DNA of 64,000 bases from Acetatifactor sp. (lineage in GTDB: Bacteria > Bacillota > Clostridia > Lachnospirales > Lachnospiraceae): the NCBI GenBank assembly GCA_024695935.1, contig JAILHH010000023.1:62001-126000 (forward strand). The letters are read 5' to 3'. Below are positions 1 to 7,764 of this stretch, piece after piece. The translations under genes and the position numbers were made by a program. A model generated the notes under the pieces. It ran no database searches, had not been told where the DNA came from, and saw only the letters and a list, made by a program, of their open reading frames with translations. Numbering within the stretch: position 1 is the stretch's first letter; every line of letters starts with the position of its first letter.

Positions 1-1726
1 ATTTTTCCTTTAATACAATATCGGCACCCACAATGTGCCTGGTGTTATTTACGGCATTTGACACTATGGTCCTTGCGATCATGGTGTCAGAAATACCTAT
101 GGATACGGTAAGGATCATAAACAGGATGATAAATTCCTGCTTTGCACCGGTCCTGATGCTTCCAAGAAGAGAAGCATAGGTCGAAGGCTTAAGTCTCTTT
201 TTTGAAATCGCAAAGAAAGCCTTTAGCAAATAGGGCTGAAGCCTTGCACAGAAAAGTCCCGCACCCAATATAAACAGAGAAAAGCTTACATATAAGAGCG
301 GATCGAGACTTTCTCCCGACAAAACATTCATCACCATCATGTTTTCATTCTTTGAAAAAGAATAATAACCGTAGGATGAAATTGCCAAAAGTATTATGTC
401 CAGATACATCTTTTTCCAAAGTGACCTGCCGCTTCTGGACTTTGACTGCTTAAGCTTTACAATGGAAAGCCCGCTGAAACCGATAACGGGGATTGTGGTC
501 ATGATGACAGACATGAGCACCGCAAAAAATGCATATATCACGATATCTCCCGTAAATTTTACATCCAGGCTTCTTCTTGCGGAAAATTCCAAAAAAGCGG
601 TGGATGATCCGAGAAGCTTACAAAAAACTGCCGCTAAGGGAAGACCCGGTATCAGTGACACGGTGCTCAAAAATACGCTCTGCATAAAATACAGTCCTAT
701 CACCTGGCCCTTTGCGGCTCCTCTTGAGCGAAGGAGCGAGATCTCGTTTCGCTCCATCTGAAGCATCTGACCCGCGATCATATACAAAAAGGCAAGTAAA
801 AGCAGTAAAACCGGCACCTGTAAAATGAGAAGGGTTGCCTCTATCCTCTTTGCCTTTGTGGCATACTCATTTAAGACGGTATCCGCACCGCCCTGGTTTA
901 TCCTGCCGCTTAAGGTCTTGTTCCTGTCGAATTTTTCCATGGTGCTTATCAGTGCCGTCACATCCGAAACGGATACTTTTCTGTAATCCCAGATGTAAGT
1001 CCACTTTGCGCCCATGGAATAATTGTTTTCCTTGTCCTCGCCCCAGAAGCATTCTTTGTAAAGCTGAGGATCCATATAAATATTTTCTTTTAAGTGATCG
1101 CCAAAGGAGATCCAGTAATTTTCATTTTCATCGATCTGTTCAAAGACTCCCACCACCCTGACCTTAAGCGGAGAGCCGTCAATAAGAGCCGTTGTTGCGT
1201 AAGTATACTCATCCCCAACGAGGATATCCTGGTCGATCATCGCCTTTGCGGATATGACAGTCTCGATAAAGCCGTCCTTTGTCAATGTGTCAGCCGGAAT
1301 GTCTCCCATTATGAGATTTACATGCTCCCACATTTCATCAGCCGCCGCCAGCGTGATCCTCTTTTCGTCCACATTGTCTCTGACAACTCCCGGAACGGCC
1401 TTTTGTGTGGCAAGATTATATGTGGAAATATGATCCATAACCTCCACACCCATGTCGAGGAGCGCCTCATCTGCGGCATTCTGCATATTTTCAAATCCGG
1501 TCTTTGCGCCACCCTTTAAAGTGGTATAGGTAACATTCACAGTGCCCGGCCAGACTCCCTTTTCCTCCGAATAAGCCTCAAACTCATCTGAGAGCATTCT
1601 CTGAAAAGATGAAACTCTGTAAAGAGGGTAGCAGGCCGCCACGGCAATGAGAAGAATGTTTCCCAAAAGCAGGCAAAGCACCATCCACTTTTTATGTATT
1701 AACTTATGTAACATCAAAGAAAACAT
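1..1726 (-). CDS. FtsX/MacB-type ABC transporter permease (3' end beyond window)
   Basis: The reading frame stays open from an ATG at 1726 to the window edge, giving about 575 residues without a stop. It starts with a hydrophobic helix (MVLCLLLGNILLIAV, about residues 15-30), then a large extracytoplasmic domain of about 280 residues. Next come transmembrane segments joined by a coupling-type segment with the motif QMERNEISLLRSRGA, which is characteristic of FtsX-domain permeases. Such proteins do not form a channel; they couple an ATPase to extracytoplasmic partners for lipid or lipoprotein handling or macrolide/peptide efflux. An AAAGG-type ribosome site lies upstream, and the gene starts 18 nt after three adaptor lipoproteins, so it belongs to the same operon. 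The cognate ATPase is not visible and would lie beyond position 1. Substrate unknown. Confidence 0.85.
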   Translation of the reverse strand, partial: MFSLMLHKLIHKKWMVLCLLLGNILLIAVAACYPLYRVSSFQRMLSDEFEAYSEEKGVWPGTVNVTYTTLKGGAKTGFENMQNAADEALLDMGVEVMDHISTYNLATQKAVPGVVRDNVDEKRITLAAADEMWEHVNLIMGDIPADTLTKDGFIETVISAKAMIDQDILVGDEYTYATTALIDGSPLKVRVVGVFEQIDENENYWISFGDHLKENIYMDPQLYKECFWGEDKENNYSMGAKWTYIWDYRKVSVSDVTALISTMEKFDRNKTLSGRINQGGADTVLNEYATKAKRIEATLLILQVPVLLLLLAFLYMIAGQMLQMERNEISLLRSRGAAKGQVIGLYFMQSVFLSTVSLIPGLPLAAVFCKLLGSSTAFLEFSARRSLDVKFTGDIVIYAFFAVLMSVIMTTIPVIGFSGLSIVKLKQSKSRSGRSLWKKMYLDIILLAISSYGYYSFSKNENMMVMNVLSGESLDPLLYVSFSLFILGAGLFCARLQPYLLKAFFAISKKRLKPSTYASLLGSIRTGAKQEFIILFMILTVSIGISDTMIARTIVSNAVNNTRHIVGADIVLKEK

Positions 1727-1744
1727 AGTCTTTGTCGCCTTTCA

Positions 1745-2908
1745 TCAATAAACTATCTTCATGCCGGGAGTAAGTCCCTCAAGCACCCAGTATTCCGAAG
1801 CGGAACTTCCGCCGGGGATAAAACCTGTCTTTGTGAGCGTGCCGTCGTCGTTTAAGACCTTCACATAATATCCGCCGTCATCATCGGTTTCAACCGCGTT
1901 TACGGGAAGTACTATCACATTGTCGACACTGACAACATTGCCCTTTAAGGTCATGGAGGTGCTACGTCTGAAGCTGTCCCACAAAGACACCTCACTTGAG
2001 TCGGAAAGCTTAAACACCACCTTGGATTCATCCAGATTTCCGTAGAGCCCCCACATGCCGCCGCTCACAACAGATGCATCCACATCGCCGTCCGGCGTGC
2101 TTATGATCATCTTTGATCCGTAACCGAACCTGTCGGCCTGCTTGTCAGTCTCTGTATAAACCTCATCCGAATCAATGATATGACATATGTATGTGCCGTA
2201 TTTAACACTGTCCCCCGGTGTATTCTTTGATGCCATATATACCACACCGCTTACGGGAGCCTTGATCTCATATACACTGCCCACTTTTGTCAGGTCGTTT
2301 AAACTTTTTGTGGCATTTTGAATGCGGTTTTCAAAATCTCTGACTGTCCGCTCATGATCGAGAGACATCTGCTTTCTCTCTACATCCATGATGCTCTTTG
2401 CGGTCCCGTCATATGTATATTTATAGTCTTCCTCGAATTTCTTTAATTCTTTTTCATGGTTTGCAAGATACACCGCATAGTCATCATTAATATGCTGCAG
2501 GTTTATCCCGGCCTCTTCGATCGCTATATCATCCACATCGGTATAACAGGTTGCAAGGACATCGCCTTTATTTACCTCGTCTCCGAAATCCACCATGTAC
2601 TCGCCGAATTTTGCCTTTTTGTTCTCTACATCGAAATAGACGATGGGAGAATAAAACTTTCTGGTCATGGCCTGATTTAATGCGGCCTCCTCAAAGGTCC
2701 CAAGTTCAAGCTCCAGTACCTTGTATTTCGTATCCGCAACTTCCTTTGCCCGGCTGAGAACTTCCGTATTTAAATATTCCTCCACGGGTATGGAGCTTTT
2801 TTTACCGCTTCCGGTATCGGTGACAAGGCTCTTTGGAAGGGAACAACCCGTCAGGATCACGGACAGAGTCACCGGAAAAAGGATCGCTTTAAATCTATTC
2901 TTCCACAT
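1745..2908 (-). CDS. Membrane-fusion (HlyD/MacA-like) adaptor lipoprotein, third of three
   Basis: A 387-residue secreted lipoprotein: the N-terminal signal ends in an LTGC lipobox with Cys22. The central part is charged and helical (about residues 130-205), as in the coiled-coil hairpin of periplasmic adaptors. It is followed by a lipoyl-type half motif (IKAPVSGVVYMAS) and beta-rich C-terminal segments ending in a GLTPGMKIVY-like membrane-proximal domain. The start is supported by AAGGAGAT seven bases upstream. It overlaps the preceding adaptor gene by 14 nt and precedes the FtsX permease. Known adaptors of this family link an inner-membrane pump to outer components; in a Gram-positive cell the lipid anchor would hold it on the outer face of the membrane. 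Substrate unknown. Confidence 0.8.
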   Translation of the reverse strand: MWKNRFKAILFPVTLSVILTGCSLPKSLVTDTGSGKKSSIPVEEYLNTEVLSRAKEVADTKYKVLELELGTFEEAALNQAMTRKFYSPIVYFDVENKKAKFGEYMVDFGDEVNKGDVLATCYTDVDDIAIEEAGINLQHINDDYAVYLANHEKELKKFEEDYKYTYDGTAKSIMDVERKQMSLDHERTVRDFENRIQNATKSLNDLTKVGSVYEIKAPVSGVVYMASKNTPGDSVKYGTYICHIIDSDEVYTETDKQADRFGYGSKMIISTPDGDVDASVVSGGMWGLYGNLDESKVVFKLSDSSEVSLWDSFRRSTSMTLKGNVVSVDNVIVLPVNAVETDDDGGYYVKVLNDDGTLTKTGFIPGGSSASEYWVLEGLTPGMKIVY

Positions 2909-4046
2909 AAACCGTATCTCCTTCCTCCAGTCCCTCTTTTATCTCATAAAAAAGTTTGTTATTCATTCCAAGAGTCACATATGTCTTTGTCTTGGTACCG
3001 TTTTCGTCCTTGTATACAAAGCTTTTTCCGCCGGACACATGAACCGCACTCTTTGGAGCAAGTAAAACATTTTCCGCTCTCTTTGTCACAAATCTCACAT
3101 AGGCCACATCACCGAATTCAAGCTCGTTAATCCCCTGCATCACAGCAAACTCTTCATAGGAGATCTCACTGCTGTTTCGCATTTCTATATAATATTCATC
3201 AGGCCTTGGGACATATGAAAGCTCATATTTTTTGCCCTCTGCAAGAAGCTCCGTGGAAAGAGCGTTTTTTATGATGGCGGTTCCGGGGGACTCACATCTT
3301 GCATATACAACGGATGTATCAGCCACTGCGATATAATATTTTGAAGTGTCTATCTGATCGCCGTACTCGTCACCGGTTATTGCAACCACCACGCCGTCAC
3401 AGGGAGCTGTGATTCTGTTTCCGGAAAGTTGTTCCTTTAATTTTTTCAGTTCCGCAGTCAGGTGCTTTCTCTCAAGTTCATAGGTCTCCTGCTCCTGGCG
3501 AAGCTGTATATCGATCCTCTTTATCTGCTGATCAAAAGAGCCCGCTTTCACACAGCTTTCGGAATACTTGTCGGGATCGGGATCCTTTTCGGAATAAAAA
3601 TCTATGTCCTCGTATGCTTTCTTCAGATTGATGTTTGCAATGTCTCGGTCATAGGTCATGGACTGTTTTTTGTAATTGTGTTCATAGTCCAGATCTTCGA
3701 TCTCTTTATTTTTGTCTTTTATGGCTTCCTCAAGGGCGGTCGTGTCCGCAGTAGCGATGACCTGTCCCTTTTTTACACTTTCTCCGAGACCTGCCTCAAA
3801 TCTGTTAAAGGTTCCGGGGTCTTTAAATTTAAGCTGTGTGATCTTTGGCCCAAGCTGAGCCTCATAATCATAGCTTATCTCCAGATCGCCCTTTTGTACC
3901 GTGGTCTTCATGGGAGCTTCAAAAGCCGACTCGTCGATCTCGTAGATAACTTCACTTTCCTTTTTGCCCTCTCCGCAGGCAGTAAGTAAAATGCTTAAGG
4001 CAAGAAGCGCCGGCAATATGCAGATTTTTTTCTTATTCATATTCAT
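2895..4046 (-). CDS. Membrane-fusion adaptor lipoprotein, second of three
   Basis: A secreted lipoprotein of about 383 residues with lipobox LTAC after a short hydrophobic core. It shows the adaptor order: N-terminal half lipoyl segment, a long charged helical hairpin (about residues 100-205, with runs such as QIKRIDIQLRQEQETYELER), a second half lipoyl motif (ITAPCDGVVVAITG), then beta-barrel and C-terminal domains. Three in-frame ATGs occur at 4052, 4046 and 4040; the second is chosen because the GGAAGG ribosome site is six bases from it. It shares architecture with both neighbours, with diverged sequence, which suggests old duplication. Part of the operon that ends in the FtsX permease. 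Confidence 0.8.
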   Translation of the reverse strand: MNMNKKKICILPALLALSILLTACGEGKKESEVIYEIDESAFEAPMKTTVQKGDLEISYDYEAQLGPKITQLKFKDPGTFNRFEAGLGESVKKGQVIATADTTALEEAIKDKNKEIEDLDYEHNYKKQSMTYDRDIANINLKKAYEDIDFYSEKDPDPDKYSESCVKAGSFDQQIKRIDIQLRQEQETYELERKHLTAELKKLKEQLSGNRITAPCDGVVVAITGDEYGDQIDTSKYYIAVADTSVVYARCESPGTAIIKNALSTELLAEGKKYELSYVPRPDEYYIEMRNSSEISYEEFAVMQGINELEFGDVAYVRFVTKRAENVLLAPKSAVHVSGGKSFVYKDENGTKTKTYVTLGMNNKLFYEIKEGLEEGDTVYVEE

Positions 4047-4061
4047 CTTCATCCTTCCGCC

Positions 4062-5150
4062 TTATTTCCTGATAGCTACGATCTCGCCTTTTTTAAGGCC
4101 TCCCGTGATCTCCGTCATGGTGTCGCCCACAATACCCACTGTCACGAATCGCATCTCCAGCATTCCGTCCTTTACGATATATACGAATTCGCCCTTATCG
4201 GAGGAATGTATGGCATTTGACGGAACACAGAGCACATCGTCTTTTCTCTCAACCTCAAGATATATATTGCAGGCAGCGCCGTTTTTTACGGGTGATTCGT
4301 CAAGGGATTCAAAATACATGCACTCATCAGCTTCCCACTTATCCATCTGTGTGGGAGTTATCAGGATCTCATAGGTCTTTCCGCCGTCCTTGTAAGAGGC
4401 CGTGACTTCGCTTCCGTCCGTAAAAAACTCAGCATAGTCAAGTCCCTTTACCAAAAAATAACTGGTTTCAAGGTCGCTTATGGTGGCGATAAGGGTGGAC
4501 TCGCTGCTGTAGGATTTTTCTATCCTGGAAGCCAGATATGTGACCTGTCCCGTGATGGAGGCATATAGCCTGCCCTCGTCAAGTTCCTTTCTGTAGTCAG
4601 ACAGACGGGCTTTCTTTATCTTCAGATCATCCTCCATGTTTCTGATAAGAGTCCTGTAGGACGCCTCGATATCAGACTTTTTTTCTTCATAGGCTTTTTT
4701 ATCATCATCGGACTTTTTGCTGTAGCCGTCATACATTATAAAGGCATCGCTTAAGTCAAACTCCTTTAATTCCTGCGTGTGGGCCAATTCCAGCTCCGTA
4801 TGCTCTATCTCGTACTTTAAATCCTCGATCTTTTCCTCGATATCAGCCACGTCCAGTTCTGCGATGAGAGTTCCCGCGCTCACATAATCATTTTTGTCCA
4901 CATAGACTTTTGTGATAAGGCGATTATTTACGGGAAAATAAAGGCTCTCCGTCTCTGTGGGAGTGTATTCTCCCGACAGGGTCACGTTTTTTACAACAGA
5001 GCCGGTGTTCACCTCCGCCGTGGAATAGGATATCTCCTCATCCTCGCTCACAAGGACCGGTGTATTCTCGATCATTTCCGAATTACCGCACCCTGCCATG
5101 GCCATCATCCCGGTCATCAGCACAGCGGTAAGTAATCTTCTATTCTTCAT
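4062..5150 (-). CDS. Membrane-fusion adaptor lipoprotein, first of three
   Basis: A lipoprotein of about 362 residues starting at the ATG with AAAGGAGCAG just upstream; a longer frame exists but lacks a ribosome site. The signal peptide ends in MAGC, so Cys21 is the likely lipidated residue. A lipoyl-like segment (LITKVYVDKNDYVSAGTLIAEL), a helical hairpin of about 80 residues rich in Glu and Lys, a second lipoyl half (ITGQVTYLAS) and a C-terminal domain ending GGLKKGEIVAI define an HlyD/RND-type adaptor. It opens the export operon downstream of a terminator at 5192-5228. No regulator gene is adjacent. Confidence 0.8.
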   Translation of the reverse strand: MKNRRLLTAVLMTGMMAMAGCGNSEMIENTPVLVSEDEEISYSTAEVNTGSVVKNVTLSGEYTPTETESLYFPVNNRLITKVYVDKNDYVSAGTLIAELDVADIEEKIEDLKYEIEHTELELAHTQELKEFDLSDAFIMYDGYSKKSDDDKKAYEEKKSDIEASYRTLIRNMEDDLKIKKARLSDYRKELDEGRLYASITGQVTYLASRIEKSYSSESTLIATISDLETSYFLVKGLDYAEFFTDGSEVTASYKDGGKTYEILITPTQMDKWEADECMYFESLDESPVKNGAACNIYLEVERKDDVLCVPSNAIHSSDKGEFVYIVKDGMLEMRFVTVGIVGDTMTEITGGLKKGEIVAIRK

Positions 5151-5191
5151 ATTCTGCTCCTTTGGGCATAATATCACACTTTTACCATTAT

Positions 5192-5228
5192 AAAAGAGAG
5201 GCATTGATTTTCTCAATACCTCTCTTTT
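5192..5228 (-). terminator. Rho-independent terminator after the P-type ATPase gene
   Basis: Two 16-base arms (AAAAGAGAGGYATTGA and its complement) are separated by five bases. The single imperfect pair is a G-U wobble only in the minus-strand RNA, and a T-rich stretch follows on that strand. It lies 55 bases past the ATPase stop and separates it from the adaptor operon. Confidence 0.75.
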
Positions 5229-5282
5229 TATTTTGGGTCTTTATTTTTTAATAAAATATCTCCTGAAAACGGTGTGATTTTT

Positions 5283-7193
5283 TTATGATTCCCTGATAGC
5301 AAGGCATCTCATGGCATTAAGTACAGCTAAGATCATGACTCCCACATCCGCAAATATGGCGATCCACATGTTTGCAATGCCAAGGGCCCCAAGGATCAGG
5401 CAAAGAAGCTTTATGCCTATTGCAAATACGATATTCTCATAACAGATCCTCAGGCACTTTGATGATATTTTCATACCAAGGGCCAGTTTGCCGGGATCAT
5501 CATCCATGAGCACGATATCCGCAGCCTCAATAGCGGCATCGGATCCCAAAGCACCCATGGCAACTCCCAGGTCCGCCCTTGCAAGAACGGGTGCATCGTT
5601 TATTCCGTCTCCCACAAAGGCCAGGATATTTTTATCTCCCTTTCCGGCAAGAAGCCTTTCAACTTCATCCACCTTATCCCCCGGCAAAAGTTCTGCCTTG
5701 TAACCGTCAAGTCCAAGTTTTTCCGCAACCGCCTTTGCAGTCTGCTCATTATCCCCGGTGAGCATGATATTTGATCTGACCCCGGCCTTTTTTAAATCTG
5801 CCAGCGCCTTTTTTGCGCCGTCTTTTATCACATCCCGGATTAGAATATATCCCATAAACCTGTTTCCTCCGGCAACATATACCACAGTTCCCGGCTCTTT
5901 GCAGGTTTTGAAGTCAACCCCTCTCTCAATCATTAGTGCCGCATTTCCAAGGAGTATCTTTTCTCCAAAGACTACAGCCTCTAAACCTTTTCCGGGGATG
6001 TTTTCTACGCCTGTGACTTTTCCGTTATCGATAGGTTTCCCGTATTTTGCTTTTAGGCTGAGACTTATAGGGTGATCGGAAAAGGTCTCGCCATATGCCG
6101 CAAGACGTATCAGTTCTTCTTCTGACACTCCTAAGACGGGGCAGATATCAGTGACCTCAAAAACACCCTTTGTGAGGGTTCCCGTTTTATCAAATACAGC
6201 GATCTTTGTGCTGGCCATGGCCTCAAGGTAATTTGAACCCTTTATCAAAATTCCCTTTGACGAAGCAGCGCCGATGCCGCCGAAAAATGTCATGGGAACT
6301 GATATCACCAGAGCACAGGGGCAACTGATTACCAGGAATGTCAAGGCTCTTATCACCCACTCAGACCAATTGGCATCTTTTCCCATGATCATAAGTGCTA
6401 TTGGTGGCAAAACCGCAAGAGCCAGTGCCGAGTAACATACCGCAGGTGTATAAACCTTTGCAAACTTTGTGATGAAAGCCTCGGATTTAGCTTTCTTCAT
6501 ACCTGAGTTTTCAACAAGGTCCAGTATCTTTGAAACCGTAGATTCTCCGAAGGGTTTCGTGGTCCTTATCTTTAACAGTCCCGTTACGGAAACACAGCCG
6601 CTTATGACATCATCCCCCTCGCTCACATCCCTGGGGACACTCTCTCCTGTTAAGGCTGAAGTGTTAAGAGATCCGGCTCCGGAGACTACGACGCCGTCGA
6701 TGGGGATCTTTTCACCGGGTTTTACCACGATAATGCTTCCGATCTCCACTTCATCGGGATCCACTTTTTCAAGCTCACCCCCGTCTGTCTCCAGGTTTGC
6801 ATAATCCGGACGGATGTCCATAAGGGCCGCTATATTTTTTCTGCTCTTTCCCACTGCCACGGACTGAAACAGTTCTCCGATCTGATAAAAGATCATAACC
6901 GCAACCGCCTCTGAAAACTCGCCCAGTGCAAAGGCTCCGAGGGAAGCCACCGCCATGAGGAAATTCTCATCAAAGACAGAGCCTTTTATTATTCCCTTAA
7001 AAGCTTTTTTTAATATGTCATATCCTATGCAGATATATGGGATCAGATAAAGCACGGCAGTCACTGTGGAAAGGGCGATTCCCTGAAGTCCCGTCTTTTC
7101 CAAAAGTCCCGACCTTTCAATTATCAGATCGATCACAAAAACAACAGCGGATATGATTATCCTGATAAAAATCTTTTTTTGTTTTTTTGTCAT
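5283..7193 (-). CDS. cadA: Heavy-metal P1B-type ATPase (Zn/Cd/Pb exporter class)
   Basis: A 636-residue ATP-driven cation exporter of the cytoplasmic membrane. Visible landmarks are the actuator motif TGES (about 182-185), the metal-binding CPC in a membrane helix (291-293), the phosphorylated Asp in DKTGTLT (335), and the hinge motif GDGINDAPVLARADLGVAMG. In the last helix pair an ADVG segment fits the Asp that marks Zn/Cd/Pb pumps rather than copper pumps. The N-terminal HMA domain usual for CadA/ZntA is absent; a separate HMA protein is encoded just upstream and probably takes its place. A GGAG site lies seven bases from the ATG. Transcription probably starts at the ArsR-type promoter at 7513-7565. 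Metal specificity is inferred. Confidence 0.92.
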   Translation of the reverse strand: MTKKQKKIFIRIIISAVVFVIDLIIERSGLLEKTGLQGIALSTVTAVLYLIPYICIGYDILKKAFKGIIKGSVFDENFLMAVASLGAFALGEFSEAVAVMIFYQIGELFQSVAVGKSRKNIAALMDIRPDYANLETDGGELEKVDPDEVEIGSIIVVKPGEKIPIDGVVVSGAGSLNTSALTGESVPRDVSEGDDVISGCVSVTGLLKIRTTKPFGESTVSKILDLVENSGMKKAKSEAFITKFAKVYTPAVCYSALALAVLPPIALMIMGKDANWSEWVIRALTFLVISCPCALVISVPMTFFGGIGAASSKGILIKGSNYLEAMASTKIAVFDKTGTLTKGVFEVTDICPVLGVSEEELIRLAAYGETFSDHPISLSLKAKYGKPIDNGKVTGVENIPGKGLEAVVFGEKILLGNAALMIERGVDFKTCKEPGTVVYVAGGNRFMGYILIRDVIKDGAKKALADLKKAGVRSNIMLTGDNEQTAKAVAEKLGLDGYKAELLPGDKVDEVERLLAGKGDKNILAFVGDGINDAPVLARADLGVAMGALGSDAAIEAADIVLMDDDPGKLALGMKISSKCLRICYENIVFAIGIKLLCLILGALGIANMWIAIFADVGVMILAVLNAMRCLAIRES

Positions 7194-7238
7194 ATCAAAT
7201 CTCCAAGCAAAAATAAAAACCTGCGTCAGATTCCCTCA

Positions 7239-7460
7239 TCAGTCAAAAAAGATCTCGCACTCATCCTCAACCTTTTTGCATGCCTTCAAAGCAGCTTTCA
7301 TGGTTGCTTCCTCATCTGTGCCTTCCTCAAATTCCACCTTCATCTTCTGAGTCATGAAATTTACAGTTGCCTTTGCGATACCGGAAACCTTGTTGGCAGC
7401 TTCCTCCATCTTTGCCGCACAGTTGGCGCAATCAACTTCTATCTTGTATGTCTTTGTCAT
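7239..7460 (-). CDS. Small HMA-domain metal-binding protein
   Basis: A 73-residue protein that is a single heavy-metal-associated ferredoxin-like domain, with the CxxC-type metal site as CANC (residues 11-14) after the first strand (YKIEVD). It ends in a short acidic tail. It likely hands metal ions to, or senses them for, the ATPase encoded 46 bases downstream, which lacks its own HMA domain. An AAGG ribosome site precedes the ATG. First gene of the metal-efflux operon. Confidence 0.88.
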   Translation of the reverse strand: MTKTYKIEVDCANCAAKMEEAANKVSGIAKATVNFMTQKMKVEFEEGTDEEATMKAALKACKKVEDECEIFFD

Positions 7461-7512
7461 AATATATACCTTAACCTTTCCACAGCTTTTTTAGATCAAT
7501 AAAGCCGTTTAT

Positions 7513-7565
7513 CATATGAATGATTGTTCATATGTTTATATTATCACAAAAGATCCCGTTGTCAA
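7513..7565 (-). promoter_or_regulatory. Promoter with ArsR/SmtB-type operator for the metal-efflux operon
   Basis: On the minus strand a perfect -35 TTGACA (7560-7565) lies 16 bases from a -10 TAATAT (7538-7543). Immediately downstream is the inverted repeat CATATGAA-N6-TTCATATG (7513-7534), matching the ATATGAA/TTCATAT core of CadC/SmtB/ArsR-family operators. Binding there would block RNA polymerase until metal releases the repressor. No arsR-like gene is in the window, so the repressor would act in trans. Confidence 0.72.
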
Positions 7566-7633
7566 CATTTTTTTATGTGACAGGAAAGTACTTTTTACAT
7601 CACAGTAATGCGGAATAATTTTCTGCAAAACAA

Positions 7634-7690
7634 AAAAGAGCCTTCGAAATCGAGGGAGGGGACTCACGATTTTCGAAGGTTCTCTTATTT
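7634..7690 (-). terminator. Terminator after clpX-like gene
   Basis: A long hairpin with arms AAGAGCCTTCGAAATCG and its near complement, with a T-run on the minus strand, lies 75 bases past the ClpX stop codon. Confidence 0.7.
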
Positions 7691-7764
7691 ATATTAAACT
7701 TTTTACTTTAGGCCGGGACTTTTACAAAGACCGCGGGAAAGCAAAAAGTTTAATGCGGTTATGA

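Noticed and set aside
835..1519. Plus-strand ORFs near the left end
   Set aside because: The minus strand is continuously open through this region with FtsX-permease motifs; the plus frames have no start signals.
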